Assembly: GCF_000212415.1 (NCBI RefSeq)
Contig: NC_015500.1
Coordinates: 1,922,001 to 1,986,000 of the forward strand
Reading direction: 5' to 3'
DNA length: 64,000 nt
From: Treponema brennaborense DSM 12168
GTDB lineage: Bacteria; Spirochaetota; Spirochaetia; Treponematales; Treponemataceae
The notes beneath the pieces are model-generated. The model did no database searches, was not told the origin of the DNA, and saw only the letters and a program-made list of their open reading frames with translations. The position numbers were made by a program, and so were the translations under genes. Below are positions 17,251 to 24,820 of the stretch, piece after piece; position 1 is the stretch's first letter, and each line of letters opens with the position of its first letter.

Positions 17251-18664
17251 TAATTTCATATCTCCAAATTTGTTTTGTATTTATCAATGGAATAAGCATA
17301 CACAGAACAAAAAGTTTTACAAAATGAGCATCAAATATCGTAAACAAACGATTACGAGGAAGCATTGCAAAATTTAAAATCACTAAAAATAAAAACGGTA
17401 TATATTTATTTCTTATGTTTAAATTTGTAAAATCACAAAATGCAATAAATATTGCCAATATAATCCCCCAAAAAATTATTCCAAAAAATCCACCGCAATC
17501 ATATGCTTCTGCAATAAAAGCACCACCATAGCCTTTCCCAGCAAAATGTGCACTCGGCGAAATAGAATACATTACAACTTGTGAAATATCATTATATTTT
17601 TCAACAGAAACAACAGTTTGTCCTTTTGATGGATAAAGGAAATAATTTAAATATGAAAAAAAAGGGGAAAAAATAAAAGGATAGTTATGATATGGTAAAT
17701 CACCTTCTATAATTTTCATAGGAACACACCGTGAAGTTGTTTGAGAATACAATACATCACTAACTAAATCCAAGACCCTCACATCAGAACTCGATACGTC
17801 CGAATTATGACCATATAAGTTCCGTATCGTTCCTAAAAGATATGTAAAAGAAATAATAAAAACAAAAAGAGAAATTAGAGTTCTTATTCTTATTTTTTTT
17901 GAGTACTTCTTGAAATACCAATATAGAAGCCCTACAAGCGGACCTAACACTATGCCTCGTTGACCTTTCATTCCACTAAAAATCATGATAAAGAAAACAA
18001 GAACTGAATAAATAATAAATTTATTTTTAGACGGATTTGAAGCAACAAAAAGACTATATCCAGTTATAAATAAGAGATTTGCCCCTGCTGTCCAAATCGG
18101 ATATTTTATTAAACTCAAATCTCCCGTAAATACAGTAAGATATCCATATTTTTGAACATATATTAATTGTATATATAATTTTACAATACTTGGTAAAAGA
18201 AAAATAAGCATAATGCCTATACCTACTTTTTCATAATTCAGTTGATGTTTTACAATTTGTAAATCTTTTAACCGTTTTTTATTAATAAGACAATATGTAA
18301 TATGCATTACATAAGTCAACAGAATACAACAAAAAATAAATTTTACTCCTACACTGATATCTATGAAATGCCGTATAGGAAAAGTCTGCATAAGGAAGTC
18401 CTTGCTTTTATCAAACAAAGAAAACCAAAAACAATTATATAAAAAAAAGGTACTTGTATATAAAAAAATTGAATATAACGACATTATTCCAAAATAACGT
18501 ATTGCATACACAACCGTAATAGTAAATATAAAAAGAAAACCTGTCATTAAAGCGTAAATATTATCATCAAAGAATACATAAAAAAATAAACTTAGCAAAA
18601 AGATAATAGGCATTCCAACTAAATATAGTTGAAATGCTAAATTTTGATTTTTTTGCAATTTCAT
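17240..18664 (-). CDS. wzy: O-antigen/capsule repeat-unit polymerase (Wzy-like)
   Basis: A 474-aa membrane protein with about eleven to twelve hydrophobic helices and a large loop between residues 285 and 375, the usual Wzy topology. Arg-rich positions near G-M-K-G-Q-R-G and the G-G-A-F-I-A-E-A-Y-D-C-G-G-F-F-G segment resemble oligosaccharide repeat-unit polymerases. Wzy proteins are poorly conserved, so topology and position carry the call. The ATG overlaps the NeuA-HAD stop in an ATGA. It polymerises units delivered by the flippase at 20703. Confidence 0.85.
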   Translation of the reverse strand: MKLQKNQNLAFQLYLVGMPIIFLLSLFFYVFFDDNIYALMTGFLFIFTITVVYAIRYFGIMSLYSIFLYTSTFFLYNCFWFSLFDKSKDFLMQTFPIRHFIDISVGVKFIFCCILLTYVMHITYCLINKKRLKDLQIVKHQLNYEKVGIGIMLIFLLPSIVKLYIQLIYVQKYGYLTVFTGDLSLIKYPIWTAGANLLFITGYSLFVASNPSKNKFIIYSVLVFFIMIFSGMKGQRGIVLGPLVGLLYWYFKKYSKKIRIRTLISLFVFIISFTYLLGTIRNLYGHNSDVSSSDVRVLDLVSDVLYSQTTSRCVPMKIIEGDLPYHNYPFIFSPFFSYLNYFLYPSKGQTVVSVEKYNDISQVVMYSISPSAHFAGKGYGGAFIAEAYDCGGFFGIIFWGIILAIFIAFCDFTNLNIRNKYIPFLFLVILNFAMLPRNRLFTIFDAHFVKLFVLCMLIPLINTKQIWRYEINGK

Positions 18665-19815
18665 ACCAATAGAAATCCTACTATTTCCCGAATTACACCC
18701 TCTCCACCCTTTGCAGAAAGCTCACATACACTACATACAGCCTTTACCGTTTCCGCCGCATCTGCCGGGCAAAAAGCAAAGCCAACATGCTCTAAAAGTT
18801 CAATATCGTTCACATCGTCACCAACAAACGCTACCTCAGAAAGACTTATTCCTAAATTCCGACAAATCTCTTGGGCAGCTTCAAGCTTTCCGCCGTTTCT
18901 TTTTCCCTGCTTCAGAAAATCTATATTCAGTTTTTTTGCCCGGTATTCCACCATTTTCGTATTCTCACTTGTAATTATGGCTGTCTTTATGCCATGTTCT
19001 CGCAAAAGTTGAAAAGCCATACCGTCACGAGTATTAAATTTTTTGAGTTCATCGCCATTTTCACTGTAATACATACCGCCATCTGTTAAAACTCCGTCCA
19101 CATCGGAAATAAGAAGTTTTATTTTGGAGTAATCTGAAGTTTGCTTAACAAGTACATGTCGGCGCATAAGATTTTCCAACACAATCCAGTCATCCGGTTC
19201 ATCAATTTCCGTTGCGGTGTATTCCGGCATTTCATAAATACCGATTTTCCCAGAAAGACGATTTCTAAATTTTTTAATATTTGCAACAGAATTGATGTAG
19301 AAAGCTCCATTTTCCATAAACATACCGTCAAAGTTTTGTCTTCTAGGACGATTCATATACTCATAATTCTTAGAAGTACCGTCATCATTCCAAAAAAAAC
19401 GGTAGTTACGAATACATGTCAAAATCGAATCAAATTTGCGGGAATTATAAAGTTCCAAACCGCCTTCAAAATGCAGTGTTTCCGTAAGTGGAGAGGTTGC
19501 CTGCACAAGCATAAAAGTCGTGTCATCAGAAAGTGCAACAGCTTCAATATATTCAAGCATAACACTTTCTGTGCTTGCAGTGTCACAAGCATTTTCTGCT
19601 TTTCTGTCATAAAGTTCAACTTTTGAAAAACCGAAACTTGCGACTGATTCTTTTATCTGCAAAGAATCAGTTGCAACAACAATCTTGTTTACAGAAGATG
19701 TCGCTTGCAAAGCAGCCACATTCCAATATACCAAAGGCTTACCACAGAACAGTTTTATATTTTTTAACGGAATCGATTTACTACCGCCGCGAACCGGAAT
19801 AAAAGCTATCGTCAT
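18661..19815 (-). CDS. CMP-nonulosonate synthetase fused to a HAD phosphatase (NeuA-KdsC type)
   Basis: A 384-aa two-domain protein. Residues 1 to about 225 are a CMP-sialate/KDN synthetase (I-P-V-R-G-G-S-K-S-I-P-x-K-N-I, A-T-D-S, V-Q-A-T-S-P-L). From about 230 to the end is a KDO8P-phosphatase-like HAD domain with all catalytic parts: D-V-D-G-V-L-T-D nucleophile loop, I-I-T-S-E-N, G-G-K-L-E-A and G-D-D-V-N-D. The same order is seen in vertebrate CMAS. A single protein could dephosphorylate a nonulosonate-9-phosphate and then activate it. The gene follows the NeuB-like gene by 8 bp and lacks a clear ribosome binding site. Confidence 0.9.
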   Translation of the reverse strand: MTIAFIPVRGGSKSIPLKNIKLFCGKPLVYWNVAALQATSSVNKIVVATDSLQIKESVASFGFSKVELYDRKAENACDTASTESVMLEYIEAVALSDDTTFMLVQATSPLTETLHFEGGLELYNSRKFDSILTCIRNYRFFWNDDGTSKNYEYMNRPRRQNFDGMFMENGAFYINSVANIKKFRNRLSGKIGIYEMPEYTATEIDEPDDWIVLENLMRRHVLVKQTSDYSKIKLLISDVDGVLTDGGMYYSENGDELKKFNTRDGMAFQLLREHGIKTAIITSENTKMVEYRAKKLNIDFLKQGKRNGGKLEAAQEICRNLGISLSEVAFVGDDVNDIELLEHVGFAFCPADAAETVKAVCSVCELSAKGGEGVIREIVGFLLV

Positions 19816-19823
19816 TTATTATA

Positions 19824-20699
19824 CTAATCCCATTTTATAGAGTTTTTCTTGAGTTTATTGCGCTGTGCTTTCTCAATCTCAAGCACATCTTCTTTCTTGT
19901 ATGTCAGTGCTTTGTACACTGCACGACAGTCGCGAGCCAGTTTTCGGACACCATCTGGTTCAAGACTCGCTGCATGGTCTGTACCTTTCCATGTACGATC
20001 AAGGGTATAATGACGTTCAATATATTCTGCACCTAAAGCAATAGCAGCAGAATCAACGGCTATACCAAGATGATGACCGGAAAATCCTATCGCCTTTACC
20101 CGTTTTTCAAACTGCTGTCGTAGACGCGTAATTTCCAACAAACAAATATCTTCAAAAGGAACAGGATAACCTGATGTACAAGAATAAATAACTAAATCTT
20201 TTGCTCTCTTTTTATCCTCAAAAAACAGTACGATTTGTTCTTCTTCATCTTTTGAAGTCATCCCGAATGACAAATGAATCTCACCACCAAAATTATCACA
20301 AAGATATTCCAAAACAGGTTTATTCAAATTTATTGCCGATGGAATTTTTATAAGCTTTGGTTGCAAAGTTGTAATTTCTTTTGCACTAGTCAAATCCCAC
20401 ACTGATGTAGAATACTCAATTCCAAATTCATTGCACCATACCTTGAGCTGCTTATGCTGCTCAAGAGTAAACTCCAAAAATTCCCGATGTTCACCGTAGG
20501 CCTTACCGTAAGAATTTTCAGGATGGGGATGAGGCGCATTAAATTCTTCAGGTGTAAGCAATTCGCGGTTGCAACGTTTTTGAAATTTAACACAGTCTGC
20601 TTTACAATATGTAGCAGCTGTTACAATAAGCTCTTTGGCGATATCCATATCTCCTTTATGGTTACAGCCAATTTCAGCAATAATTTTTGGTTGATTCAT
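19824..20699 (-). CDS. NeuB-family nonulosonate (phosphate) synthase without SAF domain
   Basis: A 291-aa NeuB-type aldolase that joins PEP to a hexose or its phosphate. Motifs are A-E-I-G-C-N-H-K-G-D, V-K-F-Q-K-R, I-K-I-P-S-A, G-F-S-G-H-H-L-G-I and Y-I-E-R-H-Y-T-L-D. Bacterial sialate synthases are about 340-350 aa and end in an antifreeze-like SAF domain; this one stops after the barrel. Short forms in Bacteroides act on mannose-6-phosphate and make KDN-9-phosphate with separate phosphatase and CMP-KDN synthetase. No NeuC epimerase is nearby, which fits a KDN-like product. AGGAG precedes ATG 20699. Confidence 0.88.
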   Translation of the reverse strand: MNQPKIIAEIGCNHKGDMDIAKELIVTAATYCKADCVKFQKRCNRELLTPEEFNAPHPHPENSYGKAYGEHREFLEFTLEQHKQLKVWCNEFGIEYSTSVWDLTSAKEITTLQPKLIKIPSAINLNKPVLEYLCDNFGGEIHLSFGMTSKDEEEQIVLFFEDKKRAKDLVIYSCTSGYPVPFEDICLLEITRLRQQFEKRVKAIGFSGHHLGIAVDSAAIALGAEYIERHYTLDRTWKGTDHAASLEPDGVRKLARDCRAVYKALTYKKEDVLEIEKAQRNKLKKNSIKWD

Positions 20700-20702
20700 T
20701 TG

Positions 20703-22160
20703 CTATCTCCTATTGATGTAAATTTTATTTTTAAGTTGCCTTGAAAGTTCCATAAAAGTCTTATCACGCATAAAAAAAAGTAACATGCCATAAATGCACA
20801 TTCCGCTCAAGACAGCACAGAATGTTCTAATAATTAAATGAAACTTAATTGTGTTTATAAAAAATACAACAACAGTCATAATCAAAGATGCAAAAACATA
20901 ATGCACAAGAGGTTTTATAGCAACTATAAAGATAGATTTTTTTATAGCTACAATTAAGTAAAAAATTGTAATTGAAGTTTCTGCAATTACACTGGCAACT
21001 GCCACTCCCAAAACTCCTAACTTCTTAATAAACATTACACTTAACACAATATTTACAGCAGCACCAACAAGCATTGCATATAACGAAATCTTTTCCTTTC
21101 CTAGTGGAAGAAAGATTTGATTACCAAAAAAGCTACTTAATGAAATTGCAAGTATTAAAAGAGACAAGACCTTCATTACGGGAACAGCTGGCAAAAAGAG
21201 ATTGCCACTGATAAGCAATATGATATTTTCGCTCAAAACAAAAAGTCCTGCGGACATGGGGAACGCAAACATCATTGTTACTGCAAAACTTCTTCCGGAT
21301 AAATCTTTAAAAGACTTAAAATCTTGTTTTTCTATGTAAAAAGAAAGCCGCGGCAACATAACCGCAGTAACACTAGTTATTAATGACACAACAATCCGTG
21401 TCATTTTATTTGCTGATTCATAATAACCGACCTGCCTATCATCTGTAAAAAAACCAAGAAGAGTTGTATCAATAGATACATATAAACTTGCTGCTATCCT
21501 CATTCCAAAAAGAATGAATACAGATTTTAAATGCTGTAATATTTCAAGTTTTACAGGAAACCGCCATAATACATATTTTCGGGAATGACACAAATTGCAG
21601 ATATTCGCCCCAATATTTGCAAAGACACTTATTAGTGCATATTTTGCAGTATCACTAGGTTGCTTAACAAGAACAAACAGTAAGATAAGACTTATAAGCT
21701 GAAAAACAAATTGTCTTATTGTTATATATGCATATTGTTCCAAACCGCTATACAACCATTCAACGCCCAAAGTTGTAAATAGTATTGTAGCTGAATAAAT
21801 TATAAGAAGTTCCCTATAGCTATTAAATTTTGGTATAAAAACAAAGGCAATTCCTAATAGTATATAAGCAATAACCGTTGGTATAAGATTCAGTAAAAAA
21901 AGCTCTTTAGTTACTTTTGCAAGTTTTTCTTCATTATCCCGTTTTTTTGCAGTTTCTCTAATTCCATAAGTTCCTATACCTAAGCCAGCAATCATAACAA
22001 AGTATGATATAATACTGGCTGAAAACTGGACCTTACCGATACCTTCCGGTTGTAAGATTCTGGTAGCATACGGAAATGTTATTAATGGAAATATTATTGA
22101 CAATAATGTCCGTACCATATTTAGAAATGCATTGCGCTTTATAGAATTGTGAGTGATCAT
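20703..22160 (-). CDS. wzx: Oligosaccharide flippase (Wzx-like)
   Basis: A 485-aa membrane protein with about twelve to fourteen transmembrane helices of the MATE/MOP superfamily. The start I-K-R-N-A-F-L-N-M and the T-F-P-Y-A-T-R-I-L-Q-P-E-G-I-G motif are typical of Wzx flippases that move undecaprenyl-linked repeat units across the membrane. It is the first sugar gene after the long leader. The ribosome binding site is weak, so translation may depend on leader structure. It pairs with the Wzy-like gene at 17240. Confidence 0.92.
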   Translation of the reverse strand: MITHNSIKRNAFLNMVRTLLSIIFPLITFPYATRILQPEGIGKVQFSASIISYFVMIAGLGIGTYGIRETAKKRDNEEKLAKVTKELFLLNLIPTVIAYILLGIAFVFIPKFNSYRELLIIYSATILFTTLGVEWLYSGLEQYAYITIRQFVFQLISLILLFVLVKQPSDTAKYALISVFANIGANICNLCHSRKYVLWRFPVKLEILQHLKSVFILFGMRIAASLYVSIDTTLLGFFTDDRQVGYYESANKMTRIVVSLITSVTAVMLPRLSFYIEKQDFKSFKDLSGRSFAVTMMFAFPMSAGLFVLSENIILLISGNLFLPAVPVMKVLSLLILAISLSSFFGNQIFLPLGKEKISLYAMLVGAAVNIVLSVMFIKKLGVLGVAVASVIAETSITIFYLIVAIKKSIFIVAIKPLVHYVFASLIMTVVVFFINTIKFHLIIRTFCAVLSGMCIYGMLLFFMRDKTFMELSRQLKNKIYINRR

Positions 22161-22756
22161 TGATTATTTAGTTATTCCATTATTTTATAGTTTGTAATCT
22201 ATTAGGAAATAATTCATTATATTTAGTATTTGCCCTTTTTACGGCAGCATACGTTTCTTTTTTCTTCTTCGCAAGTTTCACTCGATCATACCGCAAACTT
22301 TACTTGCTATCCGCTTCAACTCGGAGACACGCTGCAACATAGTGGAACTGTATCACTCTCCGTTATAGACCATCTTATCACACCAGCCTATCAGAATCCT
22401 TCGGATAGGCTATTCAAAGGATTCCCTCTAGCCTATGCAGATATTTTTGTGTAGTTTTTACTAAAAAAATCACGCCGCGTTTTTTCACCGGCTTATGGAA
22501 TTTCAGTTTCCTGTGACAACAGCGACACGCTTCCAACAGGACGTCCCCGCCCTCTAACAGGAATATGTTTTTTCTAACGACTATCGTTGTAACAGCTAGT
22601 CCGTTTTGCAAGTAAATTTGTAAGTAACCGCAAAAATCTCATTTAAAGACACCTTCTCCGTTGAAGACGAAACAGTCGTTCCGTCCTCCCTGAAAAAAGA
22701 TGATCGCCGGCCGGTGTGCGTGCTTGAACCAAGCTCCGCTCCTGAACCAACTGTCT
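22161..22756 (-). promoter_or_regulatory. Structured 596-nt leader between loaP and the polysaccharide operon
   Basis: No convincing gene lies here. On the minus strand three mutually exclusive pairings overlap at 22386-22436: ATAGGCTA (22436-22429) with TAGCCTAT (22412-22405); GCCTATC (22386-22392) with GATAGGC (22404-22410); and AATCCTT (22395-22401) with AAGGATT (22417-22423). Further downstream AAGTTT (22300-22295) pairs with AAACTT (22278-22273). LoaP-type antiterminators act on RNA hairpins in leaders of long operons, so this is the natural place for the target; which hairpin is used is unknown. A degenerate coding scar of about 38 codons is discernible at 22187-22300. Confidence 0.5.
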
Positions 22757-22763
22757 TTAAATG
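22640..22763. repeat. 12-bp inverted repeat spanning the loaP stop codon
   Basis: CATTTAAAGACA (22640-22651) and TGTCTTTAAATG (22752-22763) are perfect reverse complements 100 bp apart. The right arm contains the loaP stop codon, so pairing in the mRNA could affect the end of loaP translation or mRNA stability. Confidence 0.7.
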
Positions 22764-23284
22764 GTACCGTCCGGCTTCCGTACTTCCTCGTATGTAAGCC
22801 CGACGACCTTTACTCCGTTCATAAAGTCAATTTCTATATTAAGCCGCTTATTGCGGCGGTTTACCGCAACAACACGCCCGGAAAAATCCTTGAACGGAGC
22901 ATTCATAATCACTATGCGGTCACCCTTATCAAACGTAACCGGAACGATTCCGACTGTGCTTCCAAACTGCAATATCTTCCGCACAATCTCGGAATCACTT
23001 TGCTCAAGCGGATGCACTTCGCTTGACGAAGGCAGAAACCGCAGGAATCCTTTTCCCGCAGAAAAACACCTGAGTTTCGCCGCGTCAGACTCCTCCGTTT
23101 CAAGGAATACATACCCCGGAAAAAAACTCTCGAAGTATTCCCTGCCGCTTTTAAGCCTCATACGCTTTTTCAGTATGTGAAGCCTGCCGCACAGAACGCG
23201 CTCATCGCCCTCAACAAAAGTCAGAACGCTCTGTCTGAACTTTTCCTCCATACCGGTACGCACGGATATGCAGTAGAACGTCAT
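22757..23284 (-). CDS. loaP: NusG-family operon-specific antiterminator (LoaP-like)
   Basis: A 175-aa NusG paralog. ATG 23284 is chosen because it gives the usual M-T-F-Y-C-I-S-V-R-T-G start of an NGN domain and GGAGG precedes it; the frame is open further upstream. The NGN domain covers about residues 1-105 (F-F-P-G-Y-V-F-L near 65), and a KOW domain about 125-172 (F-D-K-G-D-R-I, F-K-D-F-S-G-R-V-V-A-V-N). LoaP proteins bind RNA polymerase and help it read through terminators of long polysaccharide or antibiotic operons. The gene lies immediately before the leader of such an operon. GC content is close to that of housekeeping genes, unlike the genes it should control. Confidence 0.88.
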   Translation of the reverse strand: MTFYCISVRTGMEEKFRQSVLTFVEGDERVLCGRLHILKKRMRLKSGREYFESFFPGYVFLETEESDAAKLRCFSAGKGFLRFLPSSSEVHPLEQSDSEIVRKILQFGSTVGIVPVTFDKGDRIVIMNAPFKDFSGRVVAVNRRNKRLNIEIDFMNGVKVVGLTYEEVRKPDGTI

Positions 23285-23337
23285 TCTCCGCCCTCCGCGC
23301 GTCCGTTCAGACCGGAACACCTGCACTTTCCGCCCAT

Positions 23338-24060
23338 CTAGCTTCCCCGATTATGCTCCGCAAAAGAAACCGCCCGATACTCATGCACCACGCTGCACGC
23401 AAAGCGCGCGTTCCTGTCTGCCGCCGTAAAATCGAGCATCGTGTCTGCTGCGCCAAGCGATTCCGTAAAAGCCGCGGTGTACACACCGCTTCCGTCTGCT
23501 CCAAGAACAGGCCGCTCGCCGCCGATGCCCGCTGTGCACCCTGACAGCCACAGACTGCCTTTTATCCGGCCGAGCGCCTCATCGCCTAAAATGCGAGCAG
23601 CAGCAAGCAGCTGCCCGTTCGTACGGCAGACGCCCTCCGCGTTTATGGCGGAGACGGCCGCGTCTGCATCAAAATCAACCGCATCCCAAACCGGAGCTTC
23701 GGCAGCATCATCCGAAACCAAGTTTTCGCACGCATCGAATACGGCGACCTGATTTTCACATGTTTCTTCTATATATATGCGTTTAATCTCAGTAGCGCCG
23801 ACGGTAAATCCGTCCGCGGTCAGCCGGTCGTGTCCGTTTCCGCAGAAATACAGGAACAGAAAATCCGTGCCGCTTTCGGCAATGCGGCGCAGAATCAGTT
23901 TGAGCATTGAAACATTGACGCCCGCAGGCAGTATGAAGATTTCCTTGTCTGCCCATGCGCCGCCGACAAAACTTTTGAGAAAGGTGTACATGTCGCATAG
24001 TGATTTCTGCCGGAAATCTTCTTTTTCACTGCAGCCGGCAAGAACGGCGTAACGTGTCAA
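23338..24060 (-). CDS. Caspase-like (peptidase C14 type) protein at the head of polysaccharide locus 1
   Basis: A 240-aa protein starting at TTG 24060 with GGGAG 13 nt upstream. The product begins R-Y-A-V-L-A-G, as caspase-like domains do. The p20-type core has a hydrophobic strand F-L-F-L-Y-F-C-G-N followed by G-H-D with His77, then V-A-V-F-D-A-C-E with Cys111 as candidate nucleophile. The end of the domain has the p10-like S-G-V-Y-T-A-A-F-T-E-S-L pattern. The usual G-H-G is replaced by G-N-G-H-D, so catalysis must be tested. No signal peptide or membrane helix is seen. It is followed by loaP and lies divergent from an XRE gene; a paralog heads locus 2 at 36008. Its target is unknown. Confidence 0.75.
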   Translation of the reverse strand: MTRYAVLAGCSEKEDFRQKSLCDMYTFLKSFVGGAWADKEIFILPAGVNVSMLKLILRRIAESGTDFLFLYFCGNGHDRLTADGFTVGATEIKRIYIEETCENQVAVFDACENLVSDDAAEAPVWDAVDFDADAAVSAINAEGVCRTNGQLLAAARILGDEALGRIKGSLWLSGCTAGIGGERPVLGADGSGVYTAAFTESLGAADTMLDFTAADRNARFACSVVHEYRAVSFAEHNRGS

Positions 24061-24163
24061 AATACGATATAATCTCCCTTAAAATAACGTAATTACGATA
24101 CAATGCATTTTATAATACATCGTAATAACGATAATGTCAATCAAACGGTATCGTAATTATGTT
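24055..24163. promoter_or_regulatory. Operator array between caspase-like gene 1 and XRE gene 1
   Basis: Three copies of a palindrome near ATCGTAATTACGAT occur at 24086-24099, 24119-24132 and 24150-24163. A half site occurs at 24055-24068. Their centres are 31-33 bp apart, close to three helical turns, so bound dimers would line up on one face. They cover the TTG start region of the caspase-like gene and the promoter zone of the XRE gene. Confidence 0.7.
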
Positions 24164-24174
24164 ATCAATACTAT

Positions 24175-24501
24175 ATGAACAGTTTTGCAGAGCGTTTAAA
24201 ATCTGAAATCGAATATTCGGGAATGCTTCAAAAAGAAATTGCTTACAAGGCAGGAATAAAAAAACGGGCGTTGGATATGTATATAGGTGCGCAGGAATCC
24301 ATGCCTCCTGCTGATGTGGCGGTAAGGCTGGCGAAAGTACTTAATGTAACGGTGGAATATCTTGTTACAGGTGAAACGCATCCGCATCCTATCGTCACCA
24401 ATTTTTCCCGTTTGGAAAAAGATTTGTCAGCCCTTTCTCCTGAAATAGCAGAATCAATAGAAAATCTGGTTCATAAAATTGCAGGAAAGCAGTTGATGTG
24501 A
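24175..24501 (+). CDS. XRE-family helix-turn-helix regulator, divergent from caspase-like gene 1
   Basis: A 108-aa protein. A HTH_3-type domain covers residues 4-66 (K-E-I-A-Y-K-A-G-I-K-K-R-A-L-D-M-Y with the recognition helix around 28-38, then the V-L-N-V-T-V-E-Y-L-V-T-G-E end typical of Cro/CI-like repressors). A short acidic helix follows and may dimerise. There is no ribosome binding site before ATG 24175, so the message may be leaderless. The paralog at 36972 shares most residues but differs in the recognition helix. It is probably an autorepressor that also controls the divergent caspase-like and loaP genes. Confidence 0.88.
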   Translation: MNSFAERLKSEIEYSGMLQKEIAYKAGIKKRALDMYIGAQESMPPADVAVRLAKVLNVTVEYLVTGETHPHPIVTNFSRLEKDLSALSPEIAESIENLVHKIAGKQLM

Positions 24502-24562
24502 TAAAACTGATTCCATATCAATACGATTCCTGTCGATTTTCCCTAAAAATACCGATTTTTTT

Positions 24563-24604
24563 CTGAAAACTCAGCCGATTCTTGCCTGAAAACTCAGCCG
24601 ATTC
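24563..24604 (+). repeat. 23-bp period direct repeat downstream of XRE gene 1
   Basis: CTGAAAACTCAGCCGATTC occurs at 24563-24581 and again at 24586-24604, with a degenerate earlier copy near 24542. The 319-bp interval between the XRE gene and the nuclease gene holds these repeats and nothing else that I recognise. Confidence 0.7.
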
Positions 24605-24820
24605 GGCCAATCCGAGGCAAATTCGCGTCATTTTCTCCCATAATATATATGCCGAGTGAGCGGTACCGATTATCGGAAATCGCAGCTATTCGCAGAGCCT
24701 AGGCCAGTCGCTAAGCCGCGGCCGACGCTTTCGGCCGACACGGCCGGTTGCCAGAACTGCTGCCACCCACCGGCGGCAACCGGCACCGTCCGCTCGGAGC
24801 GGCTTTATACAGGAGAGACC

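Noticed and set aside
22230-22611. Small frames (74 aa plus strand, 65 aa minus strand) in the leader
   Set aside because: No start signals and no family features; the region is better explained as structured RNA and decayed sequence.
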